Source of the DNA: Halobaculum sp. XH14
GTDB taxonomy: Archaea; Halobacteriota; Halobacteria; Halobacteriales; Haloferacaceae
Length of the DNA: 64,000 nucleotides
Assembly (NCBI RefSeq): GCF_032116555.1
Contig: NZ_CP134949.1
Location: 1,178,001-1,242,000, forward strand
Reading direction: 5' to 3'
In this document: positions 35,458 to 44,191 of the stretch, in pieces
How positions within the stretch are numbered: position 1 is the stretch's first letter
Layout of the letters: the number at the start of each line of letters is the position of its first letter
The notes under the pieces: model-generated
The model's database searches: none
Told to the model about the DNA's origin: nothing
What the model saw: the letters and a program-made list of their open reading frames with translations, nothing else
Program-made: the position numbers and the translations under genes

Positions 35458-36615
35458 ATGACCCGACACAGTCACTCACGGCCGTCTCCGCTCGGCCCGC
35501 TGCTCGCGCTCACACTCGCCTGCCTCCTCGCGACGAGTGCGTTCGCGGGCACCGCGGCCGCCGCGGGGACGACGAACGGGACGAACCCGCAGACGGGGGC
35601 ACAGCAGTTCGAACCGAACAACAGCTTCGACACGGCGACGGAGATCACGCCGGGCACCTACGAGGGGCTGAACGTCACCACGTTCGACGTCGACGTCTAC
35701 GAGATCGAGCTGACGGCGAACGAGTCGATGTCGGCGTCGATCAACTTCACGCACGAGGAGGGCGACCTCGAACTCTACCTCGTCGGGCCGAACGAGACGA
35801 TCCTGCTCAGGAACGAGTCGGCGACCGACGGCGAGTCGTTCTCGTACGTGCCCGAGCGAAACGGCACCTTCTACCTGGTCGTGACCGGATTCCAGGGCCA
35901 GACGAACGAGTACGAACTGACGTACCGTAACGACGCGTCGCCGTTCGCGGGCGTCGAGGACGAGTTCGAGCCGAACGACGACCTCCCGAACGCGACCGCG
36001 ATCGACCCCGGGTCGTACGATAACCTCACCATCACCACCGGCGACGTCGACGTGTTCGCGGTCGAGGTCGCCCAGGGCGAGATGCTCTCGTCCTCGATCA
36101 ACTTCTCGCACGAGCGCGGCGACCTGGACCTCTTCCTCACGGACGAGAACGCGTCGGTTCTGCAGGTCAGCAACTCGGTGACCGACGGCGAATCGATCTC
36201 GTACGCCCCGAACGAGTCGGGAACGTACTACCTCGTCGTCTACGGCTTCGCCGGCGCGACCGGCCCCTACGACCTCTCGGTGTCGGTGACGGCGGCCGCG
36301 AACGACACCGGGACGGAAACGGCGACGGCCGAATCGGGGACGGAGACGGCTACGGAACCCGGAACGACCACGCCGACCGGGAACGCCACGACCACCGAGC
36401 CCCCGACGGGCACCGAGACGCCCGCGGGGACGGACGCTGCGACGAGTACGGAAACCGAAACGGGAACGGAAACGCCACCCACGACGGAGACGGAAACGCC
36501 GCCCGCGACGGAGACGGCGACGAACACGGAGCCCGGGACGGACACGGAGACTGACGCGGGCACCGAAAACGGGACGAACACGGGTACCGATACGGCCTCC
36601 GTGTTCCGGGGCTGA
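35458..36615 (+). CDS. Secreted protein with two PPC (pre-peptidase C-terminal) domains
   Basis: 385 residues. A Sec-type signal peptide (LLALTLACLLATSAFAGTAAAA) ends near residue 38. Two beta-sandwich repeats follow, about 50-155 and 165-275, each opening with FEPN(N/D) and containing DVDV(Y/F), SINFSHE-GDL and a YYLVV strand, as in bacterial PPC domains. The last ~105 residues are almost entirely Thr, Glu, Gly and Asp repeats. No transmembrane anchor or PGF-CTERM motif follows, and the other frames after the stop do not supply one. Likely an extracellular or cell-wall-associated protein; role unknown. Confidence 0.78.
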   Translation: MTRHSHSRPSPLGPLLALTLACLLATSAFAGTAAAAGTTNGTNPQTGAQQFEPNNSFDTATEITPGTYEGLNVTTFDVDVYEIELTANESMSASINFTHEEGDLELYLVGPNETILLRNESATDGESFSYVPERNGTFYLVVTGFQGQTNEYELTYRNDASPFAGVEDEFEPNDDLPNATAIDPGSYDNLTITTGDVDVFAVEVAQGEMLSSSINFSHERGDLDLFLTDENASVLQVSNSVTDGESISYAPNESGTYYLVVYGFAGATGPYDLSVSVTAAANDTGTETATAESGTETATEPGTTTPTGNATTTEPPTGTETPAGTDAATSTETETGTETPPTTETETPPATETATNTEPGTDTETDAGTENGTNTGTDTASVFRG

Positions 36616-36735
36616 TCCCGATTTCGGACCAACGAGGCGGATCGCCGACGGGCCCCCTTCGGACCCCTTTCCGCGCCGTCGATCTTCCGTTCCCCATGCT
36701 GTCGAGGTTTTTCCGCGGCGCGGACGAGGGGCCGC

Positions 36736-37485
36736 TCAGTCGTCCGTGAACTCCGCGGACAGCGGATCGAGGTGGTCGATCCCAACGACCGCCACGACGT
36801 CCCCCTCGTCGCGGAGGTCGGCGAGTCGCGCGGCCATGTGCTCCTCCCGCGTCTCGTTTCGGAGGTCGCAGGCGCGGGAGGCGCGACAGGAGCCGAACGC
36901 GTTCAGCATGGCCTGCGACCGTCTGATCTGTGTCCGTTCGTCGTCGGCCTGGACCTCGGGGGCGTCCTGCCAGTCGCTCTCGTGGACGACCGGCGAGTCC
37001 ACCTCCAGGCGAAGCCCGGTTGAGGCCGCGACTCCCGCGCCGAGTCGGCAGACGGCCGCGCGCCTGGTCGCGGTCGAGAGGCCGCGGATCACCGTCCGCG
37101 CAGTCGAGAGTGCGGGTCGTTCCGACCAGAGCCGACGGGCCATCCGGCCCGCGAACCGGACGCTCGGGCCGTCGATGCCGACGACGCGGTCGACGCCCCC
37201 GGCCGTCCCCGGACGCGCCGCCTGGATCGCAGCGCTCATCTCTCCGCCGAACGCCGGCGGCGTCCGCGCGTCCCGCGCGTACTGTTCGAAGAGGCCGACC
37301 GCGAGCGGCGGGAGTTCGAGCGCCAGCACGTCCGGGTCGACGGACTCGATCACCGTCCGTACGCGGAACGTACTGGCCGGGTGGTCGTGGACCACCCCGA
37401 CGAGGACGACGTCGCCGTCGGTCGTGGAACTCGGACGGCGACTGACGTGCTCGCCGTCGACTCGTGGGTCGTTGAATTCGATCAT
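36736..37485 (-). CDS. TraB/PrgY-like family protein
   Basis: 249 residues. VVLVGVVHDHPAS with conserved His and LALELPP near the N-terminus, and RNETREEHMAARL plus VAVVGIDHLDPL near the C-terminus, fit the TraB/GumN (erythromycin-esterase-like, EreA/ChaN) superfamily of predicted metallohydrolases. No membrane helices are evident, unlike archaeal PrgY. Function unknown. An inverted repeat around GTTAAC lies 7 bases upstream of the start. Confidence 0.65.
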   Translation of the reverse strand: MIEFNDPRVDGEHVSRRPSSTTDGDVVLVGVVHDHPASTFRVRTVIESVDPDVLALELPPLAVGLFEQYARDARTPPAFGGEMSAAIQAARPGTAGGVDRVVGIDGPSVRFAGRMARRLWSERPALSTARTVIRGLSTATRRAAVCRLGAGVAASTGLRLEVDSPVVHESDWQDAPEVQADDERTQIRRSQAMLNAFGSCRASRACDLRNETREEHMAARLADLRDEGDVVAVVGIDHLDPLSAEFTDD

Positions 37486-37851
37486 CGGACTCCCCCGGTT
37501 AACGGGGTCTTACCGGGCGAAACTGCGGCGTGGAGATAAGTGTTGGCTCCGCGGGTTGCCGTGGACGACAGCCGGTGCGATATCGGTCACCAGTCGGCCA
37601 ATGACCGGACTGCATCCCTCTCCATACGGACCCGGAACGGCACCCGTCACGACATCACCTCTCCCCCGTACCCACCCGGCCCCGCCGCTTCCGTGCCGAG
37701 CGTCTGATCTGTGACGTGGGTGCGACGGCGTGACGGTATGAACCGCTTACCGGGCCCTCGAATCGACCCGTCGCGATCGAGTGTCGTCTGTCCATCGTTT
37801 CGAGTGGTGCCGGGACACGTCCGGATCCAGCGCCGGGTTCGGGTCGACTTC
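37486..37851. other. Intergenic region
   Basis: 366 bases between the divergently placed TraB-like gene and the end of the winged-helix pair. CCCCCGGTTAACGGGG (37492-37507) is an almost perfect inverted repeat at the TraB-like promoter end and may be an operator or leader hairpin. Nothing else is evident. Confidence 0.45.
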
Positions 37852-38193
37852 TCACCACTGGAGCGGTCTGACCGCCCCCGAGGGACGGACCTTGGGGAGC
37901 GGTCGGATCGACTCCGCGTCGACTTCGCCGCGGAGATACCTCACGCCGCGGCCAGTCAGTTCCCAGACGTCGGCCCGACGGCAGTCCATCAGCGGGGCGA
38001 TCAGATCCGCGTGTGCGAGGACGTGACATCGCTCGGCGAGCCGCGATTCGGACGTCTCGAACCCGGGACACCGTGCCATCGTCCTCGCGGTCGCCCACCC
38101 CTCGTCTGCGAGGTGCTCGAGGATGCGTTCGTCCAGCGTCTCCATCCACGTTCCCATCCGTCGAACGACCATCGGGAGGGCTGGTGTCGTCAT
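37852..38193 (-). CDS. Winged-helix protein, PhiH1-repressor-like (copy 1)
   Basis: 113 residues. The core WMETLDERILEHLADEG followed by SRLAERCHVLAHADLIAPL and WELTGRGVRYLRGEVDA is a single winged-helix domain. It aligns with the next gene upstream (LDDRILEYVSENG; IGNRCRKLTEHGFL; ITQRGRDYLNEEFDA). Such small proteins resemble the repressor of halovirus PhiH1 and are common on haloarchaeal chromosomes. It lies 29 bases after the second copy in one transcript. ATG 38172 is an alternative start. Confidence 0.7.
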   Translation of the reverse strand: MTTPALPMVVRRMGTWMETLDERILEHLADEGWATARTMARCPGFETSESRLAERCHVLAHADLIAPLMDCRRADVWELTGRGVRYLRGEVDAESIRPLPKVRPSGAVRPLQW

Positions 38194-38222
38194 CGTACAA
38201 GAACTTCTGCGTCGGTCCCGGC

Positions 38223-38525
38223 TCAGACGTTGCCGTCCGCCGACGCGGACTCGCCGCCACTGTCACCCTCCGCGTCCACCTGCTCGGCGTCGAACTCCTC
38301 GTTCAGATAGTCCCGGCCGCGCTGGGTGATGACGTACACGCCGTTGCCCAGGTTGTCGAGGAACCCGTGTTCGGTCAGCTTCCTGCACCTGTTCCCGATG
38401 TGCTGTGCCCCGTACGGGATGCGGTCGTCGTTCGCGATGTCGGAGGGGAGGGTCGGCCCGTTCTCCGAGACGTATTCCAGGATCCTGTCGTCCAGCAAAA
38501 CCATCCACCGGGCCGACTTCCTCAT
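38223..38525 (-). CDS. Winged-helix protein, PhiH1-repressor-like (copy 2)
   Basis: 100 residues from ATG 38525. One winged-helix domain (MVLLDDRILEYVSENGPTLP through ITQRGRDYLNEEFDA) with an acidic tail. ATG 38525 is chosen because the TATA-like GATAATACC at 38548-38556 lies about 26 bases upstream, giving a leaderless message; 38558 is the longer option. It lies in tandem with its paralogue and divergent from a PadR-type gene. Confidence 0.75.
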   Translation of the reverse strand: MRKSARWMVLLDDRILEYVSENGPTLPSDIANDDRIPYGAQHIGNRCRKLTEHGFLDNLGNGVYVITQRGRDYLNEEFDAEQVDAEGDSGGESASADGNV

Positions 38526-38877
38526 GGTGTTTCCGCGTCCGTACAGGGTATTATCCATCAGGAATAGGATACTACAACACCTTGGAAAGAACTATAGTTA
38601 TCTATACAGTATTATCGTATGTTCATGAATCCGATGGCGGACGGCTCGAGTCACTCGGCCTCCGGCGAGTGGGCGGCGGTTCGTGCCACCCCCGGCCGCC
38701 GACGGTTCGTGCCCACCCACAGATGATTCCCGGAGCACACACGAGCGGGCCCGCCCGTACGGACCCAACAGGAACACGAGAGGACCGCCACCGCGTCAAC
38801 CGAACCGAAGGGACGGCCACCGGTGCCGACGTACCCCGAGGTCCCGGACCGGCCGCCGGTGTCCGGGAGGCTAACCG
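38526..38877. other. Divergent regulatory region between winged-helix genes
   Basis: 352 bases. The left 100 bases are strikingly AT-rich (38547-38620) and include GGTATTATCC (the TATA of the minus-strand gene), a perfect 10-bp palindrome AACTATAGTT at 38590-38599, and CTATACAGTATTATCG beyond it. The right 250 bases are GC-rich and hold nothing I recognise. The palindrome is a candidate autoregulatory operator. Confidence 0.5.
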
Positions 38878-39174
38878 GTGAACGTTCCCCGCACCCTCTC
38901 GGCGCTCGAGTGGGACGTCCTCTGGATGCTATCGAAACGCGGTCCGCTGAAAGGCATCGCCATCCGGCAGGAGCTGATCGACTACTACGGCGAGGAGGTG
39001 AGCCACGCGGAGGTGTATCCGAGCCTCGACGCTCTGGCCGACCTCGAACTCGTGCGGGAGGTAGCGACCGACGGCCGGCCGCGCGAGTACAAGCTCACCG
39101 AGGAGGGGCGTCGCACGCTCGCACGGCGACAGATCTGGCAGGAAGGGCTGAGCAGTTCGAACAACGGCCCGTGA
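38878..39174 (+). CDS. PadR-family transcriptional regulator
   Basis: 98 residues with GTG start, preceded at 38865-38870 by GGGAGG seven bases upstream. LSALEWDVLWMLSKRGPLKGIAIRQEL and HAEVYPSLDALADLELV, then REYKLTEEGRRTL, form the PadR winged helix. No C-terminal dimerisation extension. Divergent from the two PhiH1-like genes. Confidence 0.78.
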   Translation: MNVPRTLSALEWDVLWMLSKRGPLKGIAIRQELIDYYGEEVSHAEVYPSLDALADLELVREVATDGRPREYKLTEEGRRTLARRQIWQEGLSSSNNGP

Positions 39175-39261
39175 TCGCAGGTTCGTCGACCGTCGTCCAC
39201 GATCGCACGTCACTGCGAACCCCACGGTGAATCACGTCAACCGTGTGAGCGCCGGGGGCGA

Positions 39262-40014
39262 CTACGCGAACTCCACCAGCGTCCCCTCGTACCGGCAGTC
39301 CTCCAGCGCGTGCTTCGCGCGGATGCCGGCCTCGTGGGCCGTCGTGCCGCGTCCGACGCCGACCTTCAACTGGACGTCGGCCTCGGAGGAGACGTGGTCG
39401 ATGGCGTCGCGGTACTCGTCGACGCCCAGTTCCGGGCAGACCGAGATGACGTTGTCGCCGCCGACGAAAAAGGAGAGCGCGCCGTGGGCCTCGCGCATGT
39501 AGCGCATGAGGCTGGCGTACGCCTGCTCGATGCTAATGAACGAATCGAACTCGTTGAGCCGGTCGGTGTACTTGCCGGTCGCGTCGTTCACGTCGAAGTG
39601 GGCGATCCGGAGGTCGCCCGCGCCGGGGTCGCCGACGAACTCGCCGTCGAGCGCCTCCGCGCGGTCGGCCGACTGCGCGCTCCCGGCGTTCTGGACGAGT
39701 TCGGTCGCGGTTTCGAGCGCCTCGATGGGCGACTCGTCCACGCCGGTTCCGAGGCTGATGGTCACGGGATACCGGTTTCCGATGGACTCCTGGAGGAGTT
39801 CGTGGTCGGACCGGTCGAGGCCGTTCGTCACGGCGACCATGTTGTCGAAGCGGGTGAAGAACGCGTAGCCGTCACGGGAGCCGACGAACTGCGCGAGGTC
39901 GGCGAACAGCCGGGACTGGAGCGTCTGGAGGTCCATCTCCCGGCGGGGCTCCGGCGTCACGGTCCACGGCCCGTAGTTGTCGATCTGAACGAGCGTGAGC
40001 TGCGTCGCGGTCAC
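39262..40014 (-). CDS. GTP cyclohydrolase III
   Basis: 250 residues. TLVQIDNYGPWTVTPEPRREMDLQ at the N-terminus, and FVGGDNVISVCPELGVDEY and GVGRGTTAHEAGIRAKHALE toward the C-terminus, match archaeal GCH III (ArfA). It opens GTP to the formamidopyrimidine nucleotide that leads to riboflavin and coenzyme F420. The fold is a duplicated nucleotide-cyclase-like domain with metal-binding Asp residues. GTG 40014 is chosen as start (VTATQLTL); no ATG lies near. Confidence 0.9.
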   Translation of the reverse strand: MTATQLTLVQIDNYGPWTVTPEPRREMDLQTLQSRLFADLAQFVGSRDGYAFFTRFDNMVAVTNGLDRSDHELLQESIGNRYPVTISLGTGVDESPIEALETATELVQNAGSAQSADRAEALDGEFVGDPGAGDLRIAHFDVNDATGKYTDRLNEFDSFISIEQAYASLMRYMREAHGALSFFVGGDNVISVCPELGVDEYRDAIDHVSSEADVQLKVGVGRGTTAHEAGIRAKHALEDCRYEGTLVEFA

Positions 40015-40194
40015 TGTACCGACGCTCCGGAGCCCCGACACATACGCGTTACCGTTCACGGTTTCGTGATGGGGTCGGTGTGGCCGGACCCGTCCCGGAC
40101 CCGAACGTGCGCCGCCGAATCGTGACGAACTCCCGATATCACGCGTGAGTCTGTCTGACAAAGGTTTATGTGCAACAGCGTGGTACAAATTGAC

Positions 40195-40338
40195 ATGGAA
40201 GAGCGCGATTCACCGTACGTCTTTCGCGACGAAACCGAGGGCCGCGTCGGCGACCGGGACCCCAACCCGGACGGGCACGACGTGGTCATCATCGAGGGTC
40301 GCGCGATGACGTACCGCGCCTACCGCGGGAACGAGTAA
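40195..40338 (+). CDS. 47-residue haloarchaeal microprotein
   Basis: 47 residues beginning MEERDSPYVFRDETEGRVGD and ending YRAYRGNE. Nearly every codon ends in G or C, acidic composition, and a TATA-like GGTTTATG (40163-40170) lies about 27 bases before the ATG, giving a leaderless message. No signal or membrane segment. Function unknown. Divergent from GTP cyclohydrolase III. Confidence 0.6.
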   Translation: MEERDSPYVFRDETEGRVGDRDPNPDGHDVVIIEGRAMTYRAYRGNE

Positions 40339-40439
40339 CCCCGCCGAGCGGGCGGCTGTGACGTTTTCGCGGCGCGAAGAAGCGGTGAGCGGTGCGACCG
40401 TCCCACCGGTCGGGTTCGGGGACGTCGCCGCCGGCAGCC

Positions 40440-40838
40440 TCAGAAGGCGTCGCCGGTGGCCGAGATGTCCGCGTGGAGCCCCTCGCGGAGCGCCGAGTGG
40501 ACGTGACAGATGTCCTCGCCGTGTGCGACGATCGTCTCGAGCGTGTCGTCGTCGACGTCTGCCTCGACGTAGATGTCGAAGCTGATGCCCGTGAGGTCGT
40601 CGTCGTCGTCAAGATCGGCCTCGGCGTCGATCTGGACCTTGCCGAGTTCTTCGTGGCCCTCCTTCTGGCCGCCGACGCGGAACGCCGGCAGGTAACAGGA
40701 CGCGTAGTCCGCGACGAGCACCTGGTTCGGCGTCGGTCCCTCCTCGCCCGTGGCGTCGACGGTCAGATCGAAGTCGCCGAGCTGGCTGGTGCTCACGAAG
40801 CCCTCCTCGCTGACTGTTGAGGTCTCGATGTCGGTCAT
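40440..40838 (-). CDS. OsmC family protein
   Basis: 132 residues. The two redox cysteines are in ADYASCYLPAF and EDICHVHSAL, the normal OsmC/Ohr pattern. Members reduce organic hydroperoxides. N-terminus is acidic; monocistronic. Confidence 0.9.
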   Translation of the reverse strand: MTDIETSTVSEEGFVSTSQLGDFDLTVDATGEEGPTPNQVLVADYASCYLPAFRVGGQKEGHEELGKVQIDAEADLDDDDDLTGISFDIYVEADVDDDTLETIVAHGEDICHVHSALREGLHADISATGDAF

Positions 40839-40931
40839 AATGCGTCCGGTTCGTTCGGTCGCGAGGGGCCTAAACCTTGCCGAACCGGTATGGACGACCG
40901 ACCGAGTCGGGACGGACCGGCCGTGCCGTAA

Positions 40932-41645
40932 TTACTCCAGCGTGAACGACTCGTCGCCGCCGAGCACGTGGACCTCGGCGTCGCTGCCGGTCGCTTTCAC
41001 CTCGCTCACGAACTGCTCGGTGTCGATCTCGATGGGCGGGAAACTGTCGTAGTGCATCGGGAAGGCGTGGTCGACGTCGAGCCAGTCGACCGCGATGGCC
41101 GCCTGTGCCGGCCCCATCGTGAAGTGGTCGCCACAGGGGACGGCGGCCGCGTCGGGTTCGAGGAACGGGCCGATGACGTCCTTCATCTCGGACATCAGGG
41201 CGGTGTCGCCCGCGTGGTAGAACGCCGTCGCGTCCGCGTCCGACTCCTGGGTCGGCTTCGTGTCGGAGATGACGTAGCCCGCGGGCATGCCGCCGGAGGT
41301 GCCGTAGCCGGTGTCGATGCCGTTCGAGTGGTCCGCCCGGACCATCGTGACGAACGCGTCCCCGAGTTCGACCGTGCCGCCGAGGTTCATCCCGGTCGAG
41401 TCGTCGACGCCGTACTCGTCGGCGAGATAGCCGGTTAGCTCCGGCGTGCCGACGAAGTGGGCGTCGCGGAAGCGGTCGCAGTCGGCGATGTGGTCGGCGT
41501 GTCCGTGCGTCAGGAGGACGTGGTCGGGGTCCAGCTCCTCCGGGTCCGTCTCGGTGTACGGGTTGTCGAAGAACGGGTCGATGAGCAGGTCCGTGCCGTC
41601 GACCGAGACCGACCAGGTTGAGTGGCCGTGCCAGGTGAGTTCCAT
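40932..41645 (-). CDS. Metal-dependent hydrolase, UPF0173 (metallo-beta-lactamase fold)
   Basis: 237 residues from [24 protein letters not shown] is the HxHxDH metal site, with later ligands in [20 protein letters not shown] and [10 protein letters not shown]. Typical length for UPF0173. ATG 41654 would add MAT. Substrate unknown. Confidence 0.9.
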   Translation of the reverse strand: MELTWHGHSTWSVSVDGTDLLIDPFFDNPYTETDPEELDPDHVLLTHGHADHIADCDRFRDAHFVGTPELTGYLADEYGVDDSTGMNLGGTVELGDAFVTMVRADHSNGIDTGYGTSGGMPAGYVISDTKPTQESDADATAFYHAGDTALMSEMKDVIGPFLEPDAAAVPCGDHFTMGPAQAAIAVDWLDVDHAFPMHYDSFPPIEIDTEQFVSEVKATGSDAEVHVLGGDESFTLE

Positions 41646-41788
41646 TGTCGCCATGACGGGTGGGAGTTCGGCTGACGGCCACATAAAATCGGTCGCCGAC
41701 CTGACGGCGATCGGGTCGATGCTCGGCCGGTCCTCGCCCGCCTCGCCGGACTCCAAACGGCTAAACCCGGACCGGCCGACGTGCCACC

Positions 41789-42526
41789 ATGCGACGCGCA
41801 CGAATCCGCGACCCGTCCGGCGCGGTCCGACGCGGCCGGTACGAGAACGGCACGGTAGAGGCGGCGGGAGAGACGTTCGACGTGAGCGACCCGGCGGTTG
41901 ACCTGCTCGCCCCCTGTGAGCCGACCAAGATCGTCTGTGTCGGCCGGAACTACGCCGCACACGCCGACGAGCGGGACGAGGAAGTGCCCGACCGGCCGAT
42001 GCTGTTCCTGAAGCCGCCGAACTGCGTCGCGCCGCCCGGCTCGACCGTTCCGCTTCCGGCCGGCAAGGAGCAGGTGGAACACGAGGCCGAACTGGCCGTC
42101 GTCGTCGGCGAGCAGGCCAGGAACGTCGCCGCCGTGGACGCCTGGGACGTCGTCGAGGGCATCACCTGCATGAACGACGTGTCGAACCGGGACGACCAGG
42201 ACCGCGAGCGGAACTGGGTCCGGGGGAAGGCGTTCGACGCCAGCGCCCCGCTGGGCCCGGTCGTCGCCGACGCTGAGGACGTGCCCGCGGACGCGGCCGT
42301 CGAACTCCGCCTGAACGGCGAGCGCAGACAGCACGGCACCCGGGACCAGTTCATCTTCGACGTGCCGACGCTGATCGAGGAGGTCACGACGTACCTGACG
42401 CTCGAACCCGGCGACGCCGTCTCCACGGGCACGCCGGCCGGCGTCGGCCCGCTCGCCGACGGCGACCGCGTCGAGGTCGAGGTCGAGGGCGTCGGGGTCC
42501 TCGCACACGACGTCAGTCGGAACTGA
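41789..42526 (+). CDS. Fumarylacetoacetate hydrolase family protein
   Basis: 245 residues. [41 protein letters not shown] (ExE metal ligands), [12 protein letters not shown] and [11 protein letters not shown] are the hallmarks of the FAH domain, here of the hydroxyheptadienedioate isomerase/acylpyruvase branch. It is a different subfamily from the xacE-like gene at the left edge. Possible oxaloacetate decarboxylase or acylpyruvase; not resolvable. Confidence 0.87.
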   Translation: MRRARIRDPSGAVRRGRYENGTVEAAGETFDVSDPAVDLLAPCEPTKIVCVGRNYAAHADERDEEVPDRPMLFLKPPNCVAPPGSTVPLPAGKEQVEHEAELAVVVGEQARNVAAVDAWDVVEGITCMNDVSNRDDQDRERNWVRGKAFDASAPLGPVVADAEDVPADAAVELRLNGERRQHGTRDQFIFDVPTLIEEVTTYLTLEPGDAVSTGTPAGVGPLADGDRVEVEVEGVGVLAHDVSRN

Positions 42527-42585
42527 GACTCCAGGGCTCGGAACTCGCCCGCGCCCCGACTCCGCGATTTCCAGACGCGTCCCGC

Positions 42586-43230
42586 TCAGATCCCGGACAC
42601 CAGATCCCTGAGCACCGCCCGCGGGTCGTCCGCCTTCGCCACGCCGCTGGCGAGCAGCACGCCGGACGCGCCGAGGTCGGCGGCGGCCGCCACGTCCTCG
42701 CCGTTCGAGACGCCGGCACCACAGAACAGCTCGACGTCCTCGTCGACGGCGGCGACGGCGGCCGCGGAGTCCTCGACGATGGCCGGGTCCGCCGAGGCGA
42801 CGGAGACGTCGCCGCCGATGAGTTCCGGCGGTTCGACCGCGACCGCGTCGGGACCGAGCGCGGCCGCCGCGGCGGCCTGGTCGGGGTTGTTCGCACAGAC
42901 GACCGTCTCCAGCCCCGTCCGCCGGGCGGCCGCGAGCGAGCCGTCGACGTCCGCCAGTTTGATGCGCCTCTCGGAGTGGTTGAGGAGCGTCCCGGCCGCG
43001 CCGGCGTCGGCGACGGCCTCGGCGAGCGTCGAGCCGGTGTGGCTCCCGTGGCCGACCGGCGAGACGTGCTGGGCCCACGTTTCGACCCCGGTGGCGGCGA
43101 CGCTGGACAGCCGTGCGGCCTGCGGCGCGACGGTGATTCGGGCGCCGGACTCGGCCGCGACGTCGGCGACGGCTTCGGCGACGTCGACCGCGTCACAGGG
43201 GTACGCCTTCAGGTTGACGAGGATGAACAT
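42586..43230 (-). CDS. tpiA: Triosephosphate isomerase
   Basis: 214 residues, the short archaeal form. NLKAY holds Asn-Lys, catalytic His is in NHSERR, catalytic Glu in VEPPELIGG and the phosphate loop is GAGVSNGED and [11 protein letters not shown]. It interconverts DHAP and GAP. Upstream on the same strand is the MBF1 gene, 93 bases away. Confidence 0.94.
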   Translation of the reverse strand: MFILVNLKAYPCDAVDVAEAVADVAAESGARITVAPQAARLSSVAATGVETWAQHVSPVGHGSHTGSTLAEAVADAGAAGTLLNHSERRIKLADVDGSLAAARRTGLETVVCANNPDQAAAAAALGPDAVAVEPPELIGGDVSVASADPAIVEDSAAAVAAVDEDVELFCGAGVSNGEDVAAAADLGASGVLLASGVAKADDPRAVLRDLVSGI

Positions 43231-43323
43231 ATCTGGGTCGGGGGTCGGTCGGGAGAAAGGCGTGGCGGTTGCGGCGGCGTTACCGGTGGGGGGCGTGGCG
43301 GCGGCAGTTCGTGACCGTCGGGG

Positions 43324-43857
43324 TCAGTTCTCGTTCCGCTTTACCACGTCGCCGAGCGTCATCGATCCGGACGACTCCGAGGACCACTCGGACTCGTCGG
43401 TGTCCTCGCCCTCCACGAGCGAGATGTCGAGCGCCTTCTCCAGTTTCCGCTGGACGTCGTCGCTCGGCAGGATCTCGCCGCGCTCGAGCTTCCGGATGAC
43501 GCTGGCCTTCTCGTTCAGTTCCTTCGCGAGCTCCTCCTGGCTCAGGCCGGCCTGCTCGCGCGCGGTTCGAAGTCGGTCGTCGTAGTCGGTCGCCACCGTG
43601 TCCATCTCGTCGAACATGTCGCGCCGGCGGCGCGTCGACGACGAGGACGAACTCGAGGAGGACGAGGAGGAGGACGAAGACGACCCGCCCGAGGAGGACG
43701 ACGTCGAGTACTTCGTCGAGGCGGACGACCCGCCGGCGTCCTGCGTGACCGCCGTCCCGAAGTCCGAACAGTCGTCACAGAGCTCCAACTCGGCACCTTC
43801 GACCTTCGTGGTGGTGAGCGAGGGCTTCTCGGCGCCACACATCTCACACTGGGGCAT
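43324..43857 (-). CDS. Multiprotein bridging factor type 1 (aMBF1), zinc ribbon plus HTH
   Basis: 177 residues. N-terminal zinc ribbon CEMCGAEKPSL and CDDCSDFG (about 4-32). Next comes a linker with 16 consecutive serines coded by mixed TCN/AGC codons (about 59-74), and then a Cro/XRE helix-turn-helix at about 95-150 (LRTAREQAGLSQEELAKEL, SVIRKLERGEILPS). This is the archaeal MBF1 architecture; the factor has been linked to ribosomes and transcription. The serine run is unusually long. Confidence 0.9.
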   Translation of the reverse strand: MPQCEMCGAEKPSLTTTKVEGAELELCDDCSDFGTAVTQDAGGSSASTKYSTSSSSGGSSSSSSSSSSSSSSSSTRRRRDMFDEMDTVATDYDDRLRTAREQAGLSQEELAKELNEKASVIRKLERGEILPSDDVQRKLEKALDISLVEGEDTDESEWSSESSGSMTLGDVVKRNEN

Positions 43858-44026
43858 ACCAGACCGTAGCGCGCTCCCACTGATAAAACGTGCGCCCCGC
43901 GGGTTCGTCGACGGGAATCTCCTGCCCGGTCGCCGACTTTCGAGGTGATTACCGGATACGGTCGCGTACAAGCCGGAAACTGGAGTTCTTTTTACAGCAT
44001 GACTATCAGAATGTTTCAGATAGATT

Positions 44027-44037
44027 CAGTATAAAAC
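44027..44037 (+). promoter_or_regulatory. TATA box of the DUF7503-like microprotein gene
   Basis: CAGTATAAAAC is a strong TATA box centred 25 bases before ATG 44057, predicting a leaderless transcript. The 60 bases around it are AT-rich. Confidence 0.65.
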
Positions 44038-44056
44038 AAACCGTTTCGAGACCCGT

Positions 44057-44191
44057 ATGCCCGAAAACACTGCGATGGCGGCGTTCCTGGCGGAGCACCC
44101 GAAGCTGATCGGCGCACTGTTCACGATGACGCTGTTGCTGTCACAGGCCGGTGCGGTCGCGGCGAACGGAAGCTCTACTGCTGGTCCGTAA
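44057..44191 (+). CDS. 44-residue hydrophobic microprotein, DUF7503-like
   Basis: 44 residues: a short charged N-terminus (MPENTAMAAFLAEHPKLIG), a hydrophobic helix about 19-36 (ALFTMTLLLSQAGAVAA), and a short polar tail NGSSTAGP. It resembles a small haloarchaea-only family (DUF7503 as I recall it). The AVAA|N context looks like a signal peptidase site, so it could be a membrane peptide or a secreted octapeptide precursor. Its last 17 bases overlap tail-to-tail the CHAT gene. The TATA box upstream supports expression. Confidence 0.7.
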   Translation: MPENTAMAAFLAEHPKLIGALFTMTLLLSQAGAVAANGSSTAGP

